The translations under genes were made by a program, and so were the position numbers. DNA of 45,576 nucleotides from Cyclobacteriaceae bacterium (GTDB taxonomy: Bacteria > Bacteroidota > Bacteroidia > Cytophagales > Cyclobacteriaceae): contig JAHEGY010000028.1 in NCBI GenBank assembly GCA_024644875.1, positions 1 through 45,576 on the forward strand. The letters are read 5' to 3'. The notes beneath the pieces are model-generated. The model was not told where the DNA came from. It saw only the letters and a program-made list of their open reading frames with translations, and searched no databases. Position 1 is the stretch's first letter. Each line of letters starts with the position of its first letter. Positions 1-8,800 of this stretch are shown piece after piece.

Positions 1-2
1 GC

Positions 3-161
3 CTTGAACTTTATAACATAGATGCTGATATTGGGGAAACAGAAAATTTGATTGTTTCCGAACCTGATATTGCTAAATCGCTACATACTCAACTTAGAAA
101 ATGGAGATCGGAAGTTGATGCCAGGCAACCTTCAAATAATCCAGATTTTCAACTGAAATAG
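3..161 (+). CDS. Sulfatase, C-terminal end (5' truncated by window)
   Basis: Frame 3 is open from the window edge to TAG at 159-161 and encodes 52 residues. They begin LELYNIDADIGETENLIVSE and continue with a helix ending LRKWRSEVDAR. This is the characteristic C-terminal pattern of formylglycine-dependent sulfatases: ELYNL-x-x-D-x-x-E-x-x-NL, followed by a helix with W-R-x-x-V/L. The catalytic CxPxR region lies outside the window, so substrate and catalytic competence cannot be judged. A sulfatase fits the carbohydrate-related genes at the other end of the window. Its stop lies 4 bp from the stop of a doubtful small minus-strand ORF. Family assignment rests only on this tail. Confidence 0.7.
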   Translation, partial: LELYNIDADIGETENLIVSEPDIAKSLHTQLRKWRSEVDARQPSNNPDFQLK

Positions 162-722
162 ATCTTTATTGTATTACAGGGATTTTAACCCGACCTCCAA
201 TACTGTGGATATCCACAATTTCTTTTCGAATTCTAAAATAATGTTCAGGGTACTTGGCACTCAGCATGGAAGGTCTTCTTCCAATAATAATCTCGATCAT
301 CGCTTCTCGAACTTGTTGTGGAGTCATCTTTTTCATAACAGAAATCATTATTAATTGCTTAACTAATTATACTGCTAATGATAATCTTGGTGATTGGTAA
401 CCCATTCAAATGATTCAATAACAAAATGTTTGATATGTTAAGCTTAACAGGAGGATAGACTATTACTAATTTTGTGCATATATATCCCTAAAGTATATTA
501 CATTTATCAATTAACATTGAAGACCCGTATACCATTTTTCCAGTTTTTGGTACAAGCATGCTAGTGTGGATAATCCTCTCCTAAACGATTCACAAAGAGC
601 CGTAAGACAGACCGAGTTAGTCGAAAATATCTTTTGAACTTTTCCTGCGAGTAACCAGCATACTGAATTTGTATTCCCGCGACAGAACGATTTCAAAATC
701 ACCTGAAATTGGATAGGATCTT
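162..722. other. Gene-poor stretch between sulfatase and outer-membrane gene
   Basis: I recognise no certain gene here. It holds a doubtful 60-codon minus-strand ORF (166-348), a perfect 14-bp palindrome TGTTAAGCTTAACA at 436-449, and a plus-strand match to the Bacteroidota -7 element, TAATTTTG at 467-474, with no plus-strand gene behind it. From about 510 to 700 the base composition is visibly richer in G and C than the flanks. All three minus-strand frames there contain protein-like runs, but the less cysteine-rich ones are broken by stops, which would fit a decayed gene. No family could be named. Confidence 0.5.
166..348 (-). CDS. Small hypothetical ORF (doubtful)
   Basis: This 60-codon ORF faces the sulfatase tail to tail. 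Its translation is protein-like: a predicted helical MTPQQVREAMIEIIIGRR segment followed by a mixed charged and aromatic half (YPEHYFRIRKEI). It starts MISVMKKM, with a second possible start at the fifth codon. I do not recognise a family. The helical N-terminus rich in Q, R and E would fit a small DNA-binding protein or the remnant of a larger one, but that is only a guess. An overlapping plus-strand ORF of similar size covers the same bases, so chance is a real alternative. Confidence 0.25.
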   Translation of the reverse strand: MISVMKKMTPQQVREAMIEIIIGRRPSMLSAKYPEHYFRIRKEIVDIHSIGGRVKIPVIQ

Positions 723-1493
723 TTAGAGACCTGTTCTCCAGGATACCCCAAAATCTATAAAATATTCATCTATACCATTGTTTTTACTATAACCAATAGA
801 CAAGTCAACCAGCAAATCGTTAGTGATAAGATAATCTACACCAGTATCAAAAAATGTATCTATATTTCTGTTCGATAGAAATCCATAGTTTTCTATAAAT
901 CCTCCAACCCTTTTAGAAATCGGAAATGATAAATTAATAGTATAAAGTCCTTTTGCGGCTACTTCATCACCACTCCAAAAAATCCCCCAGTTTGTTGTCA
1001 TTATCAACCAATCAGCAAGTTTCTGATTATGTAACAAAAGCATGGCAGGCAGAGGATAACCCGGATTAAAATCATCACTTAAAACATTAAGGTTTATATT
1101 AGCCTGGAATCCCAGCGAAGGTTTATATGTGCCGGCATTATCAAGAATATTGAACCTGATACCCACTACCATTGCACTAAGTCCACTTGCTTTTATTTCC
1201 TCCCCCTGGGTTGTACTCTTATCATAATTAATTTTAAAAGCGGAACGTACTTCAATGGTTTCAGTAATTCCATATCTCAAAGACATTAAGTAGTTAAAAC
1301 CGGTCCCGTCAGTAGTCATGTCTGAAACTTTGAACTGATTAAAATTTACGCCGGTTTGGATCTGAAAGATTTTTTTACCAGTAGTAAATGGGCCGAAAGC
1401 CTGTCCTGGACGCGCCGAACGAATTGTTACATTATATTGGGCTATAGCGTGATCCGAAATAAATATTAAAATAATACAGAGAAATTTCTTCAT
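723..1493 (-). CDS. Predicted outer-membrane protein, MetA/phenol-degradation transporter-like
   Basis: The 256-residue product starts with a typical signal peptide (MKKFLCIILIFISDHAIA, cleavage before QYN). It continues as alternating hydrophobic/polar beta strands. The order of motifs (FGPFTTGKKIFQIQTGVNF, then LRYGITETIEVRSAFK, then GLSAMVVGIRFNI) matches the Phenol_MetA_deg-type family of small outer-membrane beta-barrels, annotated as putative transporters. Length is normal for the family. The protein ends GVSWRTGL rather than in the usual terminal aromatic residue, so the last barrel strand may be followed by a short tail. The gene stands alone, with about 190 bp of AT-rich sequence upstream where I found no exact -7 element. 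Substrate unknown. Confidence 0.65.
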   Translation of the reverse strand: MKKFLCIILIFISDHAIAQYNVTIRSARPGQAFGPFTTGKKIFQIQTGVNFNQFKVSDMTTDGTGFNYLMSLRYGITETIEVRSAFKINYDKSTTQGEEIKASGLSAMVVGIRFNILDNAGTYKPSLGFQANINLNVLSDDFNPGYPLPAMLLLHNQKLADWLIMTTNWGIFWSGDEVAAKGLYTINLSFPISKRVGGFIENYGFLSNRNIDTFFDTGVDYLITNDLLVDLSIGYSKNNGIDEYFIDFGVSWRTGL

Positions 1494-1682
1494 TTTACTC
1501 TACTGTTTATTTAATCGTAAATCCTATCACTCTTTCTTAATAATAGTTATTTATTGGGGGATATACTAATTAGACATCACAAAATTTACTGGCTCACATA
1601 TTACTTTTATAAATTTCAGAAATGCTTCAGAGGGGCGTTTTATGAAGAATTATTGATGTAATTTCTGGATAAAAGTTAACAT

Positions 1683-2177
1683 CTACCAGCCAATTGTACC
1701 ATCACCTCCTTTAAAGGGGCCAACAACATTAGATGTGATCCAACCCCCATAAAAATTACCTTCCTGGGCTTTAACTAATTCGTCATTGATATAACAAGCA
1801 TCCATAAGATGTGCATAAATTGATACATGATCTTTTATTGCACGGAAGTTTAGATTCGGATCTGGATAATGCCAGGCAGCCCGTAAAGCTTTTTTATCAC
1901 TCACAATAATGTTATAATATCCAGCCCTTCCTTTAAATTCACAAAACGATGTGTGCGGATTTGGATAAAATATTCCCTTTTTAAATTGATTTACAGGAAG
2001 ATAATATGTTGGGGGATGGCTGGTTTCTAACACACGATATGCTCTATTAACATCTACAATAATTTCACTATTGAATAAAATTCGAATATGACCTGTAAAT
2101 ACCTCAATCCCGGGAGGCCTCGGATAATCCCAAACTGATTCCTGTCCAGTTTCCAGTTGTATTTTTTTTCTTCGCAT
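1683..2177 (-). CDS. DUF427 domain protein
   Basis: The 164-residue protein carries the DUF427 signature almost end to end: ESVWDYPRPP near the N-terminus, RVLETSHPPTYYLP in the middle, then SFCEFKGRAGYYN, AAWHYPDP and the terminal GGWITSNVVGPFKGG. These are cytoplasmic beta-rich domains (beta-tent fold) whose biochemical role is not established. There is no signal peptide. A GGAGAG stretch lies 11 bases before the ATG, an unusually good ribosome-binding site for this genome, and it supports this start rather than the longer out-of-frame ORF upstream. The gene appears monocistronic. Family confidence is high, function unknown. Confidence 0.9.
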   Translation of the reverse strand: MRRKKIQLETGQESVWDYPRPPGIEVFTGHIRILFNSEIIVDVNRAYRVLETSHPPTYYLPVNQFKKGIFYPNPHTSFCEFKGRAGYYNIIVSDKKALRAAWHYPDPNLNFRAIKDHVSIYAHLMDACYINDELVKAQEGNFYGGWITSNVVGPFKGGDGTIGW

Positions 2178-2678
2178 AATTGTTTAACTCTCCTGCCAGA
2201 AACTTGTTTGAACAAAAGAACTTCCGTAAAGCAATTTTCATTGAAATAAAAAAAACAGGAAATACCAAAATCCAATAATTTTATCAATCAAATCTTATTC
2301 TGAATTGATTTAATTTTAAAAACATAATAACATTCAATACTAAAGAGGCGTTTCAAAAAATAAATTTTTTATGTTTTCTTTCTCTTTTTTTAAATAACAA
2401 TAAAACCATTTAAATGGCACTCATTTTTCATATACTTACAATTTGCTACATTCTACAACAAAGGAGCACACAAGTATTCACTTTGTCAATTTTTTATTAA
2501 AGAGGGCTTTAATTTATAATACTTCTAAAAACTTTCAATTTATCTGAACTTTTCAACTTAATTTAAAATCTTTTTTAATTTATTTGCCTTATTCATAATC
2601 AATCTAAATAATATAATCGTTAAAATTATTGGACGTTTCAGCGCGGCCTTATGAAGTACATTAGAGTTATCCACAAAC
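2178..2678. other. AT-rich intergenic stretch upstream of DUF427 gene
   Basis: About 500 bases of strongly AT-rich sequence lie between the DUF427 gene and the integrase terminator. I see no convincing ORF, tRNA or hairpin terminator. A short GC-rich patch at about 2634-2650 sits close to the integrase end. I compared it by eye with the other side of the integrase (4193-4315) and found no exact direct repeat of 12 bases or more, so attachment sites are not identified. Confidence 0.5.
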
Positions 2679-2701
2679 AAAAAAGCCCGAATTTTCGGGC
2701 C
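2679..2701 (-). terminator. Intrinsic terminator of the integrase gene
   Basis: The minus strand reads a perfect 7-bp stem GCCCGAA/TTCGGGC (arms 2694-2700 and 2685-2691, two-base loop) followed directly by six T residues (complement of A at 2679-2684). It begins 25 bases beyond the integrase stop codon, as expected for its own factor-independent terminator. Confidence 0.85.
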
Positions 2702-2725
2702 TTAATTACTGAAGGAAGTATTGAT

Positions 2726-4192
2726 TTATGAAGCGTTCTTTTTTCGCTTATATTTATTTTCGGTGATTGCTAGTTTTGCCCTTTCGGCGACCATTTCACC
2801 AAGTGGCCGGTTATACATTTCGGTAGTCTTTTTATCACTGTGGCCGGCAATTTCCTTGACAAATTGAATATCAATTCCCTCCAGTATTGCATTTGTAATG
2901 AAGGAAGCCCGGCAAATATGGGTGCTTATTACTTTATTTATTGGCTTTTCTTCGCGCTGATATTCGCCGTTTACGTTTTTGCGGTAGTTAACCAATCGAT
3001 CAAGGCCGCAAACCGACGCTATAACTTTAAATTTTGGATTAAGACTTTGGCGTGTTTCTGATTTCGGTAGGTGCGTTAATTCTTCGCGTATGAAAGGGTA
3101 AATTTCTTCAAGTATTGGAATAGTGACGCGCTTCTTTGTCTTTTTTGTTAGGATCTTAATAAGCCCTTTGTTTAAATCAATATTTTCGTGCTTCAAGCGG
3201 TTTATATCTGAGATCCTTAAACCCGTGGCACATCCAATTAATAATATCTTCCTGGCGTTGCGGTAAAATTTGTATTTCGGCGCTTCAAGTTCTTTGTTTG
3301 TTGCAATTGCGTTTATTTCTTCAAGTGTCAAATAAAAGTCTTCTTTTCGGTCAACTTTTTCGGTCTTAAAGCCATAATCAAAGTCAGGCGCTATCCGTAT
3401 GCCCTCGCGCTTTGCATACGTGAAAAAGGCTTTAATTACCGTCTTCGTGTGGTTCCGCATTCCCGCTGAATAATTAACAATTTTTCCTTTGGACTTTTCA
3501 ACCGGTGCCGACATAAAGGCATCAAATTTTTTCCAGAACTGAAAGCCGACGTTTTCGAAGGTGACCTTTTCACCGAATTGTTTTTCATATAATTTCAGGA
3601 TCTTAATTTTATTCAGTTTTCCTTCAATTGATTCGGGCGCAATCCTTTTGTATAAATTCGCCAACCGTTCCCGCTTGTCGTTTCCGGCTTCATAGGTGCC
3701 GGCTAAATATTCAGGGATCCATGCGGTAATTCGGACCGGACCAGTAAAAGCAGGCGCCGCGTTTGTTTGCGGTCGGCCCTGAATAATTGCCCGCAACGCT
3801 TCCGGATCCCTTTGGCCTTCGCTTATTGCGTTTGTGAATTTCTTTCTTTTTTCAATTAGTGCTTCGTGTTTAAAAATATCGGACACTTCAGGCGGTTTAT
3901 TCAATAATGATATAAACTTCTTTTCGGATAATTGGCGCTTTGATTCCTTCAGTTCAACCGGTGCAATGGTATCAAAACATGAAAGCATTAATAGTTCTTT
4001 GGTTGAAGAAAAAAACCGCTTCGCGCTTCCTTCAAATATTTCAGAATAAACCACGAACGCAACCGGTAGCAATTTTAATTTATTATTGGTCCTAAAGTCG
4101 GTGTATTGTTTAATTGTTTTGATTGGCCCGCCGTTTTCTTTTTTAATAAGATTTTTATAGCTTGCTTCGAGTGCTAAAAATTTTAAGTTCAC
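2726..4192 (-). CDS. Tyrosine recombinase / phage integrase family protein
   Basis: The 488-residue site-specific recombinase has an N-terminal region of about 165 residues with no family I recognise. A SAM-like core-binding domain follows at roughly 170-275 (NKIKILKLYEKQFGEK to FFTYAKREG). The catalytic domain occupies about 290-470. The catalytic set is complete: R326 in CATGLRISDIN, a lysine in the TKKTKKRVTIPI beta hairpin, H425 and R428 in HICRASF, H451 in GHSD and the nucleophile Y460 in TTEMYNRPL. The start is GTG, because no in-frame ATG precedes residue 69 and an in-frame stop lies upstream. It has its own terminator and stands alone between DUF427 and mlaE: no excisionase, transfer gene or cargo is visible. 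It could be a minimal mobile element, a remnant, or a resident recombinase with an inversion target elsewhere. Confidence 0.9.
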   Translation of the reverse strand: MNLKFLALEASYKNLIKKENGGPIKTIKQYTDFRTNNKLKLLPVAFVVYSEIFEGSAKRFFSSTKELLMLSCFDTIAPVELKESKRQLSEKKFISLLNKPPEVSDIFKHEALIEKRKKFTNAISEGQRDPEALRAIIQGRPQTNAAPAFTGPVRITAWIPEYLAGTYEAGNDKRERLANLYKRIAPESIEGKLNKIKILKLYEKQFGEKVTFENVGFQFWKKFDAFMSAPVEKSKGKIVNYSAGMRNHTKTVIKAFFTYAKREGIRIAPDFDYGFKTEKVDRKEDFYLTLEEINAIATNKELEAPKYKFYRNARKILLIGCATGLRISDINRLKHENIDLNKGLIKILTKKTKKRVTIPILEEIYPFIREELTHLPKSETRQSLNPKFKVIASVCGLDRLVNYRKNVNGEYQREEKPINKVISTHICRASFITNAILEGIDIQFVKEIAGHSDKKTTEMYNRPLGEMVAERAKLAITENKYKRKKNAS

Positions 4193-4315
4193 AATATTAA
4201 GTTTAGTGTGTTTTTTATGTCAATTATTTACAATATCTACACTTTTGTATTTACTTTGTAACTCGGAAACGGCCCTTAAGCGCATTTATTGCAGTTTTTG
4301 TAAATATACAACGCT

Positions 4316-5044
4316 ATGAAGATAATCGGAAAATATTTTATTTTTCTACATTCCCTGTTTATTAAAAGAGAATCTTTTAACACTTATATCCGTCTGACAC
4401 TCGATGAATGTATAAAGGTAGGTATCGATTCTATTTTTATCGTGGTGATCATATCCACTTTTATTGGTGCGGTTACTGCAGTTCAGACCGCCTATAATTT
4501 TGTCACCCCGCTGATCCCGAGATATGTGATCAGCCTTATAGTGAGAGATATGACCCTGCTGGAACTGGCCCCTACAATCACTGCTATTGTCTTTGCAGGG
4601 AAAGTTGGATCCAACATTGCAGGAGAATTGGGTACTATGCGTATTTCTGAGCAGATTGATGCATTGGAGGTGATGGGCATAAATTCTTCCTCTTTCCTGG
4701 TATTACCCAAAATCCTCGCATGCGTTTTAATGTATCCTCTCCTGGTGATCCTTGCAGGGAATTTATCTATATTGGGAGGGTATATCGCGGCAACTCTGAC
4801 CGGCGAAATGACACCAAGCGAATATGTATATGGTATCCGGGTTGACTTTATTCAATTCAATGTAACATTTGCACTAATAAAATCTATAGTTTTTGCCTTT
4901 CTTATTGCCTCAATTAGTGCCTTTACTGGTTATTTTACGGCCGGTGGAGCCCTGGAAGTAGGCAAAGCAAGTACAAAAGCCGTTACCAGCAGCTGTATCG
5001 CCATACTTTCAGCTGATTATCTCCTGGCCCAATTGCTATTATAA
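4316..5044 (+). CDS. mlaE: MlaE-family ABC transporter permease
   Basis: The 242-residue inner-membrane protein has about five hydrophobic segments. It carries the MlaE/YrbE hallmarks: TFIGAVTAVQ after the first membrane helix, RDMTLLELAPTITAIVFAGK, then AGELGTMRISEQIDALEVMGI, the conserved coupling region of MCE-type lipid transporters. This family moves phospholipids or other hydrophobic molecules between inner and outer membrane with a cognate ATPase. The ATPase gene starts 2 bases after this stop, so they form one transcription unit. Length is typical. No MCE-domain (MlaD) gene follows; the neighbour beyond the ATPase is on the other strand. The gene is divergent from the integrase with 123 bp between. 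Confidence 0.9.
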   Translation: MKIIGKYFIFLHSLFIKRESFNTYIRLTLDECIKVGIDSIFIVVIISTFIGAVTAVQTAYNFVTPLIPRYVISLIVRDMTLLELAPTITAIVFAGKVGSNIAGELGTMRISEQIDALEVMGINSSSFLVLPKILACVLMYPLLVILAGNLSILGGYIAATLTGEMTPSEYVYGIRVDFIQFNVTFALIKSIVFAFLIASISAFTGYFTAGGALEVGKASTKAVTSSCIAILSADYLLAQLLL

Positions 5045-5046
5045 AT

Positions 5047-5802
5047 ATGATCGAAGTAAAAAACATAAGTAAATTTTTTGATGACACCCAGGTATTGTTC
5101 AATATCAATGGAAAGTTTCTGCCCGGGCAGGCAAACCTCATCATAGGCTCTAGCGGGACAGGGAAAACGGTTTTATTGAAGTGCATTGTAGGCCTCTTAT
5201 CTCCAGATGAGGGATCGGTATTTTTTGACGGACGTGATTTCCATAATTCTGGCAGATCGGAAATACAGGACATCAGGCGTGAGATAGGTATGCTCTTTCA
5301 GGGAGGTGCATTATTTGATTCTAAAAATGTGGAACAGAATGTCGGTTTCCCTCTGGATATGCTTACTAAAATGCCCAGAGACGAAAAACTGGACAGGATC
5401 AATTTTGTATTGAACCGTCTCGGCCTTGCCAATTCCAACAAAAAAATGCCTTCCGAATTGAGTGGAGGGATGAAAAAAAGGGTGGGACTGGCAAGAGCTA
5501 TTGTTAACAATTCCAAATATTTGTTTTGTGATGAACCCAACTCCGGCCTCGATCCTCAAACAGCCATTGTAATAGACCACCTCATTCAGGAAATTACGGA
5601 GGAATTCAATATTACCACGATCGTCGTAACGCATGACATGAATTCAGTAATGGAAATCGGTGACTATGTGATGTTTATGCATAAAGGCCAAATGTTATGG
5701 GAAGGGCCTAATAGTGATATCCTGAATGCGGATGTTCGGGAATTACAGGAATTTGTATATTCCAATAAATTAATGATGGCACTCAGGGAACAATCCAGCT
5801 AA
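5047..5802 (+). CDS. mlaF: MlaF-family ABC transporter ATP-binding protein
   Basis: This 251-residue cytoplasmic ATPase has a complete ABC motif set: Walker A GSSGTGKT at residues 34-41, Q-loop in MLFQGGALFD, signature LSGGMKKRVGLARA, Walker B YLFCDEPNSGLDP and the switch histidine in VVTHDM. The signature SGGMKKR (rather than SGGQ) and the GALFDS stretch are typical of MlaF/Ttg2A lipid-transport ATPases. It is paired with the MlaE permease two bases upstream. The stop lies only 5 bases from the stop of the convergent outer-membrane protein gene, and no hairpin terminator is visible between them, so convergent read-through is possible. Confidence 0.92.
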   Translation: MIEVKNISKFFDDTQVLFNINGKFLPGQANLIIGSSGTGKTVLLKCIVGLLSPDEGSVFFDGRDFHNSGRSEIQDIRREIGMLFQGGALFDSKNVEQNVGFPLDMLTKMPRDEKLDRINFVLNRLGLANSNKKMPSELSGGMKKRVGLARAIVNNSKYLFCDEPNSGLDPQTAIVIDHLIQEITEEFNITTIVVTHDMNSVMEIGDYVMFMHKGQMLWEGPNSDILNADVRELQEFVYSNKLMMALREQSS

Positions 5803-5807
5803 CCTGT

Positions 5808-8800
5808 CTAGAACATAGCCATAACCTGCATCCGGCCAATATGGATTATATTCAGGTCACCCGATTTGCGCCCTTCATAAAAAAGGTTCATTTGCAATCC
5901 ATTAAACAATTTCTGCTGCCATGATAGAGTCCAGGTTATGTTTTTCCCAGGCTGGAGGGCTTTCAGTAATTCATAACCCACAGCTGAATTCTCCTCACCT
6001 GTAAAATCTATATGGGTGAATCGGAAGGAAAGATCAATATTCTTATTTGCAGCCTTTGCATATTTGAAATTAACCAGGGCTTCATTTATCACCGAAGCTT
6101 CTTTTATGATCTCCAGGCTTCTATCATTGACATTATCACTGACTGTATAATCAGTGGTAATCCTGAAACTGTTTGTGGGTTGCCATTCAAAAGTACCTGT
6201 CAGGGTTTTGCTGTTGATCAGGTAATTGCGGTTTTCAAGAAAATCAGAGCTATTGTCAACCGTAGAGTTCCCGACTGACAGTCGCAGGTTATAATCCCGG
6301 TTAATACTTAGCCGGCTTATGGCTTTTAAATTGGACGTATTCCGGGCTTCAAATCCGTCGGATAAAAGTTGTTTATTTCTTAAGCGAAAGAACAATAATT
6401 CGAAGCCATATCTGGGATCTGCCCGGTTGAAATACAGGTTATTCCTAATATTATCTCTGTAGGAGATCAGTTTATCATTAAAAATTCCCCCATGATTAAA
6501 TAAAAGATTATCAACAAACCTGTCATCTGCTGTTTTCTGTTTCAAACTAACATTCAGATTATTTGAAAAGCGGCCAAGAAATTTCTTAATGCCGGTACTG
6601 TTTTTCCATTTTCTTGGCATCTCCAGTGCCAGCCTGTAATTCAGGTTATTGTCATATGCAAGAACATATTCATCTGTTGGTGTAAATAGTTTTATATAGT
6701 TACGCTCATCATTATTAATGGCCAGATAAAATTCATCCAGATCCTGTTTCCCATCCTGATTATCATCCCGCCAGGTATGTGTGCCTTCCCCCATTGGAAC
6801 AGGTATAAATACATATTCCCTTTTTAGTTCTCTTCCATTTCCTATGGCATACATGATCTCTGAACGAATATGCTTTTTCAGGAAATCAGCTGACCAATCC
6901 AATCTGCCCAGCAGGGATTTTATGTCCGGTGTAGTATTATTCCCCAGGTAAGTTAATTCCCGGTAAGTTACATTAACATCAAGCTTTCCCAATTTACCCC
7001 GACCTGTTCCCACCATCAGATTCCCGGTACGTGCAATATTTCTGGTGACCATCTCTCCAAATTCCGGCCATCTGTCTTTCCTGATGCTGTAACTGGCGTT
7101 GAAGATAGTTTTCAGGGTGTCACTATTCCTTAAAAAGAATAAATGTTCCTCGAAATTATCCGCAGAATATATTACTGAGTCAGTTTGTGACTTCGTAATT
7201 ACATTTCTGTCCACACGATACTCATATCCCGGGTAAAAGTATTTGGTTTTCAGATAAGTCATGATCCGGTATCGCATCCACCTTGAATGGTCAAAACCAT
7301 TATCATTATTCAGCATAAAAAAATTTGCCCTTACCTGTAATCTGCTAATATCATACATGCCGTCACTGTATGCCTGCCATCCATTGACATACCCGGTTTT
7401 TTTTCTCTGGGAAACACCCAGGTTCAGGAAATTTTTATTGTCTTTTTCTATTCCAGCTTTTACATTAAATATATTATCATTTGACAGGCCTTCATCACGG
7501 ACCTGGTTATAACTCCAGTTCCGGTTAAACTCGACCGGCCTGAACCGGTCGATAGCCCTGAAATCTTTATTATTAAATTCATAATCAATCTGACCATTGA
7601 AGAAATATCCTGGCAGAAAACCAATTTTCTTTTCCCTGGTAATGAATCCACTTTTTATCGCTATTCCCTTCAATCCATCGGAGGATTTATTGTATAAATT
7701 GTCATTATGATCGGAAATAGCCAACTCTGTAAAGAATTTATTATTCCTGCCAAGGTTATAGGCTGCATTCACACTGATCATCTGTTTCTTTTTCGGGAGT
7801 GGAACGACACGCATGGGTATAAAATTCCCCTGCTGTATACCTTCAATTGGCGAAACCCATTCATATATTTTACCATTCAGGCCACTTGAACTTCTTACAT
7901 AATCTCCTTTTCCCATGGCAACTTCTGTAAATGCTACCTGGTAAAAGGCGCTGTCCGGATTATCAGATTGTTGAAATATGGCAGACATATTTCCGGAAAC
8001 ATCCATCGTGTCTATTTTCTTATACAATACCCGTTCCTCAGAAAACCCAATCGAATCCCAACCGGGAATCGTGGCATTTCCCTGCTCCGGGTCCACACTG
8101 CTAAGGATCTCCTTTTCCAAATCGCTCAGCTCGAAGGTCATAGGTTGATTTGGATTGTCCTTTTCCTGAAAATAATTAACTGAAACTTCAAAATCCTTAA
8201 TACTCTGATTATGAGAGGCTGTAACAACCGTTCTGCTATACGCCTGATTGGTATATTCAAAATCGACCTGGACCCTTGAATACCTGGTGATCATAATTCT
8301 ACTGGTAAAGGTGATCTCAGCTGTATTATAATCAATTACATAGTCGTTATTAAATCCCCGCTCCAGAAGTCTGCCATCAAGATATACCCTTTCTGAATTA
8401 GCCAATATAATTATGAAATTCTCATTATCCGGACCATATATTTTGTATGGACCCATAATGCCATCCAGAACATCCAATTGATAGGAAGAGAACTTCCCCT
8501 TTGAAACCGAAACAGAAAGTTTGCTTTCCGACCGGACCTGATCATTGAATGCGTATTTCCCGCTCACTTCGGCCCCCTGGACATTTCTATGATATCTGAG
8601 AAAATAAGATGAGGGATTTAGCAACACGATATCCCCGCCCGCCAGAGAAAAATTGTCATTATAGATCTGGAAAAACACATTGTCAAAATCCTGAACCAGT
8701 TTCGTATTACCTTCCGGTTGGTAAGGGATATTCTGATCAGTAATAGAGGCCCGTATATTCAGTTTTTCACTCAACCTGCCATCCATTTGAAGGTTTAATA

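Noticed and set aside
511-702. 63-codon minus-strand ORF, cysteine-rich
   Set aside because: The composition is odd and other minus-strand frames over the same bases look equally protein-like but are broken by stops. No family was recognised, so it is treated as a possible remnant, not a gene.
2054-2287. 77-codon minus-strand ORF overlapping the DUF427 start
   Set aside because: It overlaps a confidently identified DUF427 gene in another frame, and its translation is low-complexity and aromatic-rich.
2634-4290. Possible attachment repeats around the integrase (GCGGCCTTA near 2643 and CGGCCCTTAA near 4270)
   Set aside because: The similarity is short and inexact, and no repeat of 12 or more identical bases was found by eye, so no att sites are called.
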